Below, in pieces: positions 6,919-13,098 of a stretch of 36,828 bases of DNA. Both the position numbers and the translations under genes were made by a program. Source of the stretch: a virus; the IMG/VR virus record IMGVR_UViG_3300046517_000041, positions 1-36,828 of that record; one strand, 5' to 3'. The notes below the pieces were generated by a model. That model was not told the DNA's origin. It saw only the letters and a list, made by a program, of their open reading frames with translations, and made no database searches. How positions within the stretch are numbered: position 1 is the first letter of the stretch; each line of letters begins with the position of its first letter.

Positions 6919-7308
6919 ATGACTATTGCAGTCGGATTTCAGGAAAAAGACTTTCTCCGTGGTAAGCTCGTTGCCCCCGCATGGTATCGTATGCGTATCG
7001 AAGAGGTCGGAGAGAAGCCATCTAAGGATGGTGGATCTACGAACTATACCGTAGAAGGTATCGTTCTGAAGAACGCAGACGATGACAGCGAAGATTACGC
7101 GGGCGTGCCGATCATGTGGAATTTCAATAGCAAGGCTATGGGATTCATGATCGGTTTCTTCCAGTCGTTAGGTCATGAACCTAAGCCGGGTCAGCGTATC
7201 GATCTGGAAGCTGCCGTAGGCGGTACACTGGAGGTATACGTCGAGAACAAGACGTATGAGGGTCGTATCCTCAATTCGGTTAATCACAAGTATCGTCCGG
7301 CTAAGTAG
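6919..7308 (+). CDS. Putative phage ssDNA-binding protein (DUF669-like)
   Basis: A 129-residue acidic, strand-rich protein with GGAGAGGG upstream. The pattern 'WYRMRIEEV....GSTNYTVEGIV....VPIMWNFNSKAMGFMIGFFQSLG' and a conserved-looking C-terminal strand-turn (YEGRILNSVNHKYRP) resemble the DUF669-type proteins found directly next to Sak4-like ATPases in many phages, thought to bind single-stranded DNA. Here the order ATPase then this gene is the same. The assignment rests on pattern and context, not on a strict motif. A large inverted-repeat structure begins eight bases after the stop. Confidence 0.55.
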   Translation: MTIAVGFQEKDFLRGKLVAPAWYRMRIEEVGEKPSKDGGSTNYTVEGIVLKNADDDSEDYAGVPIMWNFNSKAMGFMIGFFQSLGHEPKPGQRIDLEAAVGGTLEVYVENKTYEGRILNSVNHKYRPAK

Positions 7309-7315
7309 TTAGAGT

Positions 7316-7405
7316 TTATGTAAGTAGGATGACTACCGAATATATTGAATAGGTAGACGCATGGTCCCTTTGGCTCGTTGCGCTGTGAACATCCTACTTA
7401 CATAA
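7316..7405 (+). ncRNA. Candidate structured RNA closed by a 16-bp perfect stem
   Basis: Bases 7316-7331 and 7390-7405 are perfect 16-base inverted repeats. The 58 bases between can form two further hairpins: CTACC (7333-7337) with GGTAG (7352-7356), and CGCA (7358-7361) with TGCG (7379-7382), giving a three-way junction. No open frame of note and no T-run occurs. It sits in an intergenic gap between the ssDNA-binding gene and a strongly translated acidic microprotein. It is not a recognisable tRNA (no T-arm) or named ribozyme. It could be a stable small RNA, a 5'-leader regulator, an RNase III processing site or a DNA cruciform such as an origin element. Confidence 0.5.
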
Positions 7406-7406
7406 T
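7378..7406 (+). promoter_or_regulatory. Weak candidate sigma70 promoter for the acidic microprotein
   Basis: TTGCGC (7378-7383, four of six -35 bases) is followed after 17 bases by CATAAT (7401-7406, five of six -10 bases). It overlaps the right arm of the inverted repeat, so RNA structure and promoter use would interact. Start would be near 7413, ahead of the RBS AAGGAG. Weak on sequence alone. Confidence 0.3.
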
Positions 7407-7431
7407 AATTGTTTAGACTAAAGGAGAGAAA

Positions 7432-7596
7432 ATGGATCTGAATGATATGTACATTCGCTATTGTGTAGGCGAGAAGCCTGACACTACGAATGAAGTAGAC
7501 ACGGATGAAGATGACGATGTGTTAGAAGGTGAAGACGACGAAGAGGAAGATGAAGGTGATGAGCCTGAATCTGATGAAGACGCTAAAGACGAGTAA
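7432..7596 (+). CDS. Highly acidic 54-residue microprotein
   Basis: An open frame of 54 codons with the strong ribosome-binding site AAGGAG (7421-7426) six bases before ATG. The first 20 residues (MDLNDMYIRYCVGEKPDTTN) are mixed. From residue 21 the protein is almost only Asp, Glu and a few small residues: 28 of 54 residues are acidic against three basic. Such composition is seen in DNA-mimic anti-restriction or anti-repair proteins and in acidic tails that bind OB-fold or basic proteins. Which applies cannot be told from sequence. The leading structured element and strong RBS suggest regulated, high-level translation. Simple-sequence drift in a short acidic protein is the dull alternative. 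Confidence 0.6.
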   Translation: MDLNDMYIRYCVGEKPDTTNEVDTDEDDDVLEGEDDEEEDEGDEPESDEDAKDE

Positions 7597-7695
7597 TTGA
7601 AATCTATCACTCATCTTGTCCATTTGACTAGTCCGATTACACCGTACAAGCGGCAGTAGAAAGCGCGCGACTGGAATATAGTGGGAGTGGTAGTA

Positions 7696-7742
7696 GGGCG
7701 CCTGTCAAATACCCACAAACATGGGAAAACTGACGGGCGCCC
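7696..7742 (+). promoter_or_regulatory. 12-bp leader hairpin upstream of the cold-shock gene
   Basis: GGGCGCCTGTCA (7696-7707) pairs along its full length with TGACGGGCGCCC (7731-7742), one G-T pair, and the loop holds a second small hairpin (CCCA with TGGG). GCCTTTATCT follows, a weak T-rich tail, so it may act as an intrinsic terminator or attenuator. GTGGG (7681-7685) could instead pair with CCCAC (7712-7716), an alternative fold. It lies 37 bases before the GTG start at 7780. The rest of gap 7597-7695 shows nothing clear. Confidence 0.55.
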
Positions 7743-7779
7743 GCCTTTATCTAACGGAAGAATAAAACGGGGTAATAAA

Positions 7780-8073
7780 GTGAGCGAAGCTCAAAGTGGT
7801 GAGAAGTTTCCATTTGGAAACGAAAGAATTGAAGGGAAGATTATTGCTATTAATCAAAGGGGATTCGGATTTATTTCAACAATGAAGGTTCCATTTACTC
7901 GGATCTATTTCCACTGGACGAATCTAATTCCTACCACGATCAATTTTAAGGAACTTAAACGAAATGATCCGGTAGATTTCGTTCTGGAAATGAAAGAGAA
8001 TGGAACGTACAAAGCAATTAAGATTGACGTACTCGAACGCGAAACGCAAACGACTCAGGAAGCAAAAGGGTGA
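7780..8073 (+). CDS. Cold-shock-domain nucleic-acid-binding protein
   Basis: A 97-residue protein from GTG 7780, preceded by CGGGG. A longer in-frame start at 7681 would translate through the leader hairpin into a low-quality sequence and is rejected. Residues ~18-85 match the cold-shock domain: a first strand (GKIIAINQ), RNP1-like RGFGFI (27-32), RNP2-like RIYFHWT (41-47), and a final strand (TYKAIKIDVLE). Cold-shock proteins bind single-stranded RNA or DNA and act as RNA chaperones. In a replication operon it may serve as an ssDNA or mRNA chaperone. An acidic/Gln tail follows. The stop overlaps the polymerase GTG (GTGA). Confidence 0.8.
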   Translation: MSEAQSGEKFPFGNERIEGKIIAINQRGFGFISTMKVPFTRIYFHWTNLIPTTINFKELKRNDPVDFVLEMKENGTYKAIKIDVLERETQTTQEAKG

Positions 8074-9791
8074 GCGATAACTACGTACCGGGGATGGGTC
8101 CAACTAGTCCCCGAATAATGCTATTGGGTGAAGCCCCCACTACAATGGACGTAATAAAGAAGCGTCCATTTGCTAACACCCGTGAATTAGATTTACTATT
8201 AAAAGATGCAGGTATCCAAAAGGGTAACTGCTGGATGACGAACGTCTTCAAAGAACCTATTCCAGCATCACCAACTAAGAAGAAGATACCAGCATTTGTT
8301 AGAGCTGAACAAGCCGGACTAAATATTAGGCAGTCCCTTCTAGAACTCCAGACGGAGATTAACGGTGTTAAACCGAATATTATAATCGGACTTGGTGGCA
8401 CAGCACTGTGGGCACTAACCGGAATTAAACCTAGAGGTAAGAAAAAGAAAAATGAAGACGACCGCGTTTCTCTCCCTCATGGTGGGATTACTGATTATCG
8501 GGGTTCTATTCTGTTTGGAATGGGACGAAAAGTAGTCTGTACATATAATCCAGCACAGCTAGATTGGAATGCATCAGATATTGAATTTAATGGTTACTGG
8601 AATCGTCAAGTAATCATAAACGATTTGAAACGGGGACTTGAAGAATCGTTCGATGAGAAGTTAAATCTGCCACAGCGTACCATTGAAATCTGTAAGTCTT
8701 CTGAACAGTTTGCAAGGTTCAGAGAGATGTACAAGAATAAGATGGAGATGGCAGTAGATATTGAAGCAGGCGGACATTTCCTTCCAGCCGCTATTGGCTT
8801 TGCATTTACTAGAACGCATGCGATGGTCGTTCCACTCTGGAATATAAACGAGTATAAGTTTATTCCAGATAGTGACATGGCTCGGATGTGGCTTCATGTG
8901 AGTGAATTATTATATGAAAAAGAAATCATCGGGCAAAACTTCAATTACGATCGAGATAAAATTAGGAGAATTGGATTCATCATCCGAAGACTTAAGTCTG
9001 ATATCATGCTTAAATGTCATGCAATTAACCCAGAGCTTCCAAAGAGTCTTGCTTTCAACACTTCAATATATACCAAGGAGCCCTTCTATAAAAATGAAGG
9101 TATGTACGAAGGATCGTTTGACGACTTACTACTTGGATGCGGACGGGATTGTTGCGTCACCAAAGAGATTGACGAAGTTACGGAGCCTGAACTTGAAGAA
9201 ATCGGACAAAAATCCTACTTCTACAACTTCATGATGAAGTGGCCGGAACTGTATCTTCTTATGGAGAATACCGGCTTTAAGGTTGATTACGATAAGCGGG
9301 ATGATTTACTTCGTAAATATGTAGCATGGACGGAGAAACTACAATATGAACTCTTCCTTCTCACAGGGTTCAATCTTAATGTCAACTCGCCTAAACAGGT
9401 TAACTTTCTTTTATTCGAAGAACTCAAACTTCCTCGCCGTGCAGGTACAAGTGAAGAAGAACTTACGAGTTTGCTTAATCTACAGTCCTTCACTGACGAG
9501 AGTAAACGCACTATCGTTGAGAAGATTTTGGAAAAGCGGAGGGTTGATAAAAGTATCGGGACTTATCTTATGGCGCTTCCGGATTACGATGGTAGGATGA
9601 AAACTACATACTTCCCTTGTTTAGATACGGGGCGGAGTAAGACGGGTCAGCAGGAGCCTCCGATTAGACCGACTATTGATATTGTAGATAACGGTAAGAA
9701 GAAAAAGAAATGCATGGGAACTGCATTCCAAACTATTACTAAGCATGGAGACATTGGACAGGACATCCGTTCAATGTACATTCCCGGTTAG
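8070..9791 (+). CDS. Family A DNA polymerase, N-terminal part: UDG-like domain, 3'-5' exonuclease, thumb
   Basis: A 573-residue protein starting at GTG overlapping the previous stop. Residues ~13-185 resemble the family 4 uracil-DNA-glycosylase fold (MLLGEAPTTMD..RPF at 17-34, IIGLGGTALWALTG at 105-118, VVCTYNPAQL at 155-164). The usual HP in the last motif is NP here, and the N-terminal CxxC of Fe-S UDGs is absent, so glycosylase activity is doubtful. A UDG-like domain is established on SPO1-type phage polymerases. Residues ~205-370 carry exonuclease motifs: D230xE232, N290xxxD294, and D360 in RDCCVT. Residues ~390-573 are the thumb and start of the palm (NVNSPKQVNFLLFEELKLP; R-x-x-K at 490-494). 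The protein stops at IRSMYIPG, just before motif A. The rest of the polymerase is at 10017-10886. Confidence 0.9.
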   Translation: MSDNYVPGMGPTSPRIMLLGEAPTTMDVIKKRPFANTRELDLLLKDAGIQKGNCWMTNVFKEPIPASPTKKKIPAFVRAEQAGLNIRQSLLELQTEINGVKPNIIIGLGGTALWALTGIKPRGKKKKNEDDRVSLPHGGITDYRGSILFGMGRKVVCTYNPAQLDWNASDIEFNGYWNRQVIINDLKRGLEESFDEKLNLPQRTIEICKSSEQFARFREMYKNKMEMAVDIEAGGHFLPAAIGFAFTRTHAMVVPLWNINEYKFIPDSDMARMWLHVSELLYEKEIIGQNFNYDRDKIRRIGFIIRRLKSDIMLKCHAINPELPKSLAFNTSIYTKEPFYKNEGMYEGSFDDLLLGCGRDCCVTKEIDEVTEPELEEIGQKSYFYNFMMKWPELYLLMENTGFKVDYDKRDDLLRKYVAWTEKLQYELFLLTGFNLNVNSPKQVNFLLFEELKLPRRAGTSEEELTSLLNLQSFTDESKRTIVEKILEKRRVDKSIGTYLMALPDYDGRMKTTYFPCLDTGRSKTGQQEPPIRPTIDIVDNGKKKKKCMGTAFQTITKHGDIGQDIRSMYIPG

Positions 9792-9799
9792 GAGAATCA

Positions 9800-10024
9800 A
9801 TGGCTATAATTGCAGATGACTGGACAATCATTAATACAATGGGTATTAGATATGTTCAAAAAAGTAATGCCGATGAAGCATATGCTAGAAATCCATTAAG
9901 TATTTATGGATTAATTGTACATTACAAGGGTACTCATGTTCATTATATGTATCCAACTGCCGCGCTTCGTGATGCTCAATTTGATGCCTTGAGAGCTGCA
10001 ATGGCGACTAAGAAAAATGGCTGA
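9800..10024 (+). CDS. 74-residue protein inserted between the two polymerase parts
   Basis: The ATG at 9800 follows AGGAG (9790-9794), which overlaps the stop of the polymerase N-part; its own stop overlaps the start of the C-part by eight bases. The protein is strand-rich with a C-terminal helix (VHYKGTHVHYMYP, then RDAQFDALRAAMATKK). It has no HNH, GIY-YIG or LAGLIDADG motif, so it is not a recognisable homing endonuclease. The insertion from 9792 to 10016 is exactly 225 bases, and the two polymerase parts lie in the same frame. It may be a small gene that jumped into polA, a linker or assembly factor for the split enzyme, or an ORF in a very small intron. Function unknown. Confidence 0.7.
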   Translation: MAIIADDWTIINTMGIRYVQKSNADEAYARNPLSIYGLIVHYKGTHVHYMYPTAALRDAQFDALRAAMATKKNG

Positions 10025-10886
10025 GATATTCGTACAGGCTGATAGTAGTCAGGCAGAGGCAAGAATCGTCTTCTTGTTAGCTAATGATGAACAAGCACTA
10101 AAGGATATAGACGAACATGATTATCACGCTCTCACTGCTTCTTGGTTCTTCGGCGGCACTGAATTTGATTATTCTAAAAAAGTGTTGGGATATGAGCATC
10201 CGATTAGATTTGCTGGCAAGACTCTCAGACACGCCGGACATCTCGGAGCAAGTAAAAATCGCGCCACTGTTGAACTTAATACTCAGGCGCGGAAATACAA
10301 AATTCCCATCAAAATAGATCCTGCGACTAGCGACCGCGCTCTTAAGATATTTCATAAGAAGCAGCCGAAGATTCAGGGCGTATTTCAGAATGGAATCGTC
10401 GAATGTCTCAAACGTAATCGTACACTTGTGGCGCCAATACCGTGGGGATTTGATATCGAATACGGAGGTCGGCGTACTTTCTTTGAAAGATTTGGAGACG
10501 ATTTGTTCCGAATGGCCTTCAGTTATATCCCCCAACGGGGAGTATCTGATAATACTAAAGCCGCTGGGATCAGAATCCTTCGTATCATTGAGGATATCAA
10601 GATCATAATGGAGTCACATGATGCTCTTTTATTCTCTTTCGACGACAAGTATTTGGACACTTACTGTCCTATCATTAAACGTGAGATGGAGCGTCCAATC
10701 AATTTCGAGAATTGTAGTCTTAAACGGCGCGCTCTCAAGATACCGTGTGATGTGGAAATAGGCTACAATTACCAAGACTTCAAAAAGTATAAACAGATTA
10801 AGGAACTCGAAAATATAGAAATAGAAATACCGAAGGAGGAAGTATGCAAGAAAAAATCATTTATCGTGGACGAGAATACCCTATAG
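10017..10886 (+). CDS. Family A DNA polymerase, C-terminal part: palm and fingers with motifs A, B, C
   Basis: A 289-residue protein continuing the polymerase split at 9791. Motif A is FVQADSSQAEARI with catalytic D9. Motif B is R64-x3-K68 then RHAGHLG (71-77), where His sits at the position of E. coli Pol I Phe762 and Leu at Tyr766. Motif C is ESHDALLF with catalytic D202, the usual E replaced by A. The palm-fingers order is therefore complete, so the two chains could rebuild an active enzyme. There is no strong Shine-Dalgarno site before ATG 10017, so translation probably depends on the inserted ORF. The last ~20 residues are acidic/basic and overlap the next gene by 43 bases. Confidence 0.88.
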   Translation: MAEIFVQADSSQAEARIVFLLANDEQALKDIDEHDYHALTASWFFGGTEFDYSKKVLGYEHPIRFAGKTLRHAGHLGASKNRATVELNTQARKYKIPIKIDPATSDRALKIFHKKQPKIQGVFQNGIVECLKRNRTLVAPIPWGFDIEYGGRRTFFERFGDDLFRMAFSYIPQRGVSDNTKAAGIRILRIIEDIKIIMESHDALLFSFDDKYLDTYCPIIKREMERPINFENCSLKRRALKIPCDVEIGYNYQDFKKYKQIKELENIEIEIPKEEVCKKKSFIVDENTL

Positions 10887-11050
10887 TAAATGAGTCCCGG
10901 ATAATTGGATGTAAGGATCTTAATCTTAAGGCAAGATATATAATATGTGAGTATTGCATATATGCTGTTCAGACTACTTTAGCAGGTGTAACCTGTCTAC
11001 ATTGCTCTAGTAATCTTATTACTGTCATTGGAAACGATGAACTGGCTTGA
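10844..11050 (+). CDS. Small zinc-ribbon protein
   Basis: A 68-residue protein with a very strong ribosome-binding site (GGAGGAA just before ATG). Two CxxC knuckles, C35xxC38 and C51xxC54, form a classical zinc ribbon. The N-terminal 30 residues are basic with a YRGREYPIV strand. It overlaps the polymerase C-part by 43 bases and the DUF3987 gene by 14 bases. Zinc-ribbon microproteins in replication operons often contact DNA or a polymerase; here the role is unknown. Confidence 0.7.
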   Translation: MQEKIIYRGREYPIVNESRIIGCKDLNLKARYIICEYCIYAVQTTLAGVTCLHCSSNLITVIGNDELA

Positions 11051-12311
11051 TGAAATTGTTAAACAACACTCCGAACTGGAAAGTCCGCTAAGTTTCTGGA
11101 GATGGGCAGGAATAGCTTCAATTTCGGCGGTAGTGAAGGATAATGTATACTTAAATCGACAGATTTATAACTTATATCCGAACATCTACGTCATGTTACA
11201 TGCTGATTCTGGACTGAAGAAAGGTCCACCTATTAGCATGGCTAAGCAACTCGTCAGTAAGGTTGCTAATACTAAAGTTATCTCTGGACGATCAAGTATC
11301 CAAGGTATCTTGAAAGATATGGGATCAGCCCATACCGAAAAGGGAACTGGTAAAGTAGTTGTAGGATCGACCGCATTCATCTGTTCTAATGAGTTGACCA
11401 GTTCAATAGTAGGAGATAAGGTCGCGGCTGACATTCTCACTGACTTATATGACCGAAGTTACAATATAGGTCAGTGGCGTAGCCTACTCAAGATGGAATC
11501 TTTCGAGCTTAAGAATCCTACAATAACAATGTTGACAGCTACGAATGAGGCACATGCTAACGAATTTTTTGGAAATAAGGATGTCCAAGGCGGCTACTTC
11601 GCTAGAACGTTTGTCGTCTTTGAGAATAAGAGGAACAAGATTAATTCGCTTTTGGCTCCTCTCAGTGAACCTCCTAATTACGATAAGTCTGCTGAATATC
11701 TTAAAGTCTTGGCAAATCTTAAGGGAGGATTTACGCCTCTGGCACAATTGGATGAGTCTGATTTACACACTTGGAAGAAAACGAAAGACGGACGTGATTT
11801 ATACTTTACAGGAGCAGGTAGAATTTATGATGAATGGTACGACGAGTTCACCCATTCAATCGACAATCTCGAAGAACGCGACGAAACGGGCACATTAAAC
11901 AGATTCGGAGACTCAGTACTTAAAGTCTCTATGATATTAAGTTTAGCGGAACATCCGAAGTTAGAGATAACTGAAGATGCAATGAACGAAGCGATTCGAG
12001 TATGTGAAAGACTAGTTGGTAATATTAGACGGACGACAATGGGTAGGAAGGGACTATCCGCGTCCGTCCATTTGAAGGGAAAGATAATCAATGAACTTTT
12101 ACATAGGCCAAATCATATCATCAGTCAACAGATATTGATGAAGAAGTTATGGATGGACTATGCAAGCGTTCAGGAGTTCGCGGACATAATGAACTCATTT
12201 GATTCAGCAGGAATCATATCAACTAAGAATATTGGAAATCAAATAGTATACGAAATGAATGCTAAGCACGCTGAGGAACTTAAGAAGTTCCTTGAAGGGA
12301 AAAATAAATAA
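11037..12311 (+). CDS. DUF3987-type primase/helicase-associated ATPase
   Basis: A 424-residue protein from ATG 11037, preferred over an in-frame TTG at 11028 because GGAA (11030-11033) precedes the ATG and MNWLDEIV is a typical opening. The P-loop region reads MLHADSGLKKGPPISMAKQ (residues ~54-72), a 'SGLKKG' variant of Walker A seen in phage DUF3987-like proteins, and a Walker B-like strand ends in SNEL (~117-120). A later strand (ITMLTATNE) resembles the sensor region, and the C-terminus has a winged-helix look. Such proteins stand where replicative helicase-primases are expected, and no other replicative helicase is in the window, so it is the best candidate helicase or loader. Confidence 0.72.
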   Translation: MNWLDEIVKQHSELESPLSFWRWAGIASISAVVKDNVYLNRQIYNLYPNIYVMLHADSGLKKGPPISMAKQLVSKVANTKVISGRSSIQGILKDMGSAHTEKGTGKVVVGSTAFICSNELTSSIVGDKVAADILTDLYDRSYNIGQWRSLLKMESFELKNPTITMLTATNEAHANEFFGNKDVQGGYFARTFVVFENKRNKINSLLAPLSEPPNYDKSAEYLKVLANLKGGFTPLAQLDESDLHTWKKTKDGRDLYFTGAGRIYDEWYDEFTHSIDNLEERDETGTLNRFGDSVLKVSMILSLAEHPKLEITEDAMNEAIRVCERLVGNIRRTTMGRKGLSASVHLKGKIINELLHRPNHIISQQILMKKLWMDYASVQEFADIMNSFDSAGIISTKNIGNQIVYEMNAKHAEELKKFLEGKNK

Positions 12312-12454
12312 TGGATGAATTAATCGATCGCCTGTGGAAAGATTGGCTCGAATTAATGACCATTGATGCACAAATCAAAAAAATACTTGACAAAGCTCGC
12401 GTGAATCCTCCAGTAATTAAGCTGGTTGATTCAAAACCCGAGGTGGACAGATGA
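12311..12454 (+). CDS. 47-residue hypothetical protein
   Basis: ATG 12311 overlaps the preceding stop (TAATG), and the stop at 12452-12454 overlaps the next ATG, so this short frame is held between two coupled junctions. The protein is helical (MDELIDRLWKDWLELM, then QIKKILDKARV) with a Pro-rich end. Its 3' part carries the ribosome-binding site GAGGTGG for the secreted protein that follows. A TTGACA at 12387-12392 has no matching -10 box. Function unknown. Confidence 0.55.
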   Translation: MDELIDRLWKDWLELMTIDAQIKKILDKARVNPPVIKLVDSKPEVDR

Positions 12455-12759
12455 AGAAGTTGTTAAGTGGCATCGCAATCGCGTCGATCTTAACTCTCGT
12501 TGTCTCTACAAAGGTTACAGCAAAGGATGAATGTAGTGATCTAGTTGCGGCTGCTAATGGCTATGCAGCAGATGCAATGGATTGCATGGATGAAGCAAAC
12601 AACTGGATGGACATCCTATCAAATGATGTTGCTAATAATGAATCAGATGCAGTGCTAGGTGCTGATCAATCCGAGATTGGATTTTGGCAAGGATCTGCAA
12701 CTTATGCTGCTGGTGTAGCATCAGCTTATGCAAAGCAGGCTTCTGCAGTGTGCATGTAA
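12451..12759 (+). CDS. Small secreted (signal-peptide) protein
   Basis: A 102-residue protein with a clear Sec signal peptide: MKK, a hydrophobic core (LLSGIAIASILTLVV) and a predicted cleavage site after VTA at residue 24. The mature part is ~78 residues, Ala/Asp-rich and helical, with three Cys (C28, C45, C101) that could form a disulfide in the periplasm. Secreted proteins coded outside the virion module in phages are often accessory factors such as superinfection exclusion or envelope modifiers; this is inference. The RBS GAGGTGG is strong. It sits directly before a tRNA gene, in what looks like a small accessory (moron-like) cassette. Confidence 0.7.
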   Translation: MKKLLSGIAIASILTLVVSTKVTAKDECSDLVAAANGYAADAMDCMDEANNWMDILSNDVANNESDAVLGADQSEIGFWQGSATYAAGVASAYAKQASAVCM

Positions 12760-12773
12760 GCTAAACTAGGCTA

Positions 12774-12857
12774 CCCTCCGTGGCGAAACAGGCAAACGCA
12801 TTGGACTTAAAATCCAACGTCCGTAAGGACTTCTCAGTTCGACTCTGAGCGGAGGGA
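12774..12857 (+). tRNA. tRNA-Leu (anticodon TAA)
   Basis: A complete class II tRNA. Acceptor stem CCCTCCG (12774-12780) pairs with CGGAGGG (12850-12856), with discriminator A at 12857. The anticodon stem TTGGA/TCCAA (12801-12805, 12813-12817) encloses CTTAAAA with anticodon TAA at 12808-12810. The long variable arm GTCC-gtaa-GGAC is typical of leucine tRNAs, and the T arm is CTCAG/CTGAG around TTCGACT. CCA is not encoded (CTT follows), so the host must add it. It reads UUA and possibly UUG, codons common in this phage. No integrase or attachment repeat is visible, so an att-site role is not supported. Confidence 0.95.
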
Positions 12858-12864
12858 CTTTAAT

Positions 12865-13098
12865 ATGAATAAGGGAAAGAGACTTAGATTCTGTAAAGCA
12901 TGTGATCGTAAACGATTTTGTAGCCGTGTTCCAATTCCAGGATTTAATTTCAAGATAACATGTTCAAAAGGACATACTTGGATAATCCAGGGAATAACTG
13001 CTGAACGGTTACAAGCAGCATTTGAAGAAGTAATGCTTCCCAAAATAAAAGATTTATTTAACCGAGACGATATTTTTTATCGGTCAATAAAGAGATGA
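12865..13098 (+). CDS. Zinc-ribbon protein with a C-terminus like the phage's own capsid N-arm
   Basis: A 77-residue protein. The N-terminal half has Cys/His residues (C10, C13, C19, C33, H37) consistent with a small zinc ribbon. The C-terminal residues 58-77 (LPKIKDLFNRDDIFYRSIKR) align without gaps to residues 38-57 of the major capsid protein at 32296-33606, with 12 of 20 identical (P, K, I, L, F, R, D, D, F, Y, I, K). Codons differ at many positions, so the likeness is at protein level and not from recent DNA copying. It could bind coat protein, act as a decoy, direct a protein into the head or be a degraded duplicate. It lies seven bases after the tRNA, far from the late genes, and on the other strand. 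Confidence 0.7.
   Translation: MNKGKRLRFCKACDRKRFCSRVPIPGFNFKITCSKGHTWIIQGITAERLQAAFEEVMLPKIKDLFNRDDIFYRSIKR

Noticed and set aside
7316-7405. tRNA reading of the 16-bp inverted-repeat element (GGTAGACGC looks like a D-loop)
   Set aside because: No T-arm or anticodon stem of the right size, and the closing stem is 16 bases instead of seven.
7681-7779. Upstream GTG start extending the cold-shock protein by 33 residues
   Set aside because: The extension would be translated through the leader hairpin and gives a low-complexity His/Gly/Arg sequence unlike the domain start, and GTG 7780 has a better local signal.
8902-9234. 110-residue + frame within the polymerase gene
   Set aside because: It overlaps the exonuclease domain in another frame with no ribosome-binding site and biased Lys/Leu composition; a shadow of the polymerase.
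9789-10019. Polymerase split as a simple sequencing error
   Set aside because: A 225-base insert with its own RBS, a coupled ORF and preserved frame is not explained by a base error; assembly error remains a small possibility to exclude by resequencing.
12387-12392. TTGACA as a promoter for the secreted protein and tRNA
   Set aside because: No -10 box at 16-18 bases downstream, and it lies inside a coupled coding frame.
12774-12857. tRNA-Leu as a prophage attachment site
   Set aside because: No integrase, excisionase or duplicated tRNA 3' end is visible in the window.
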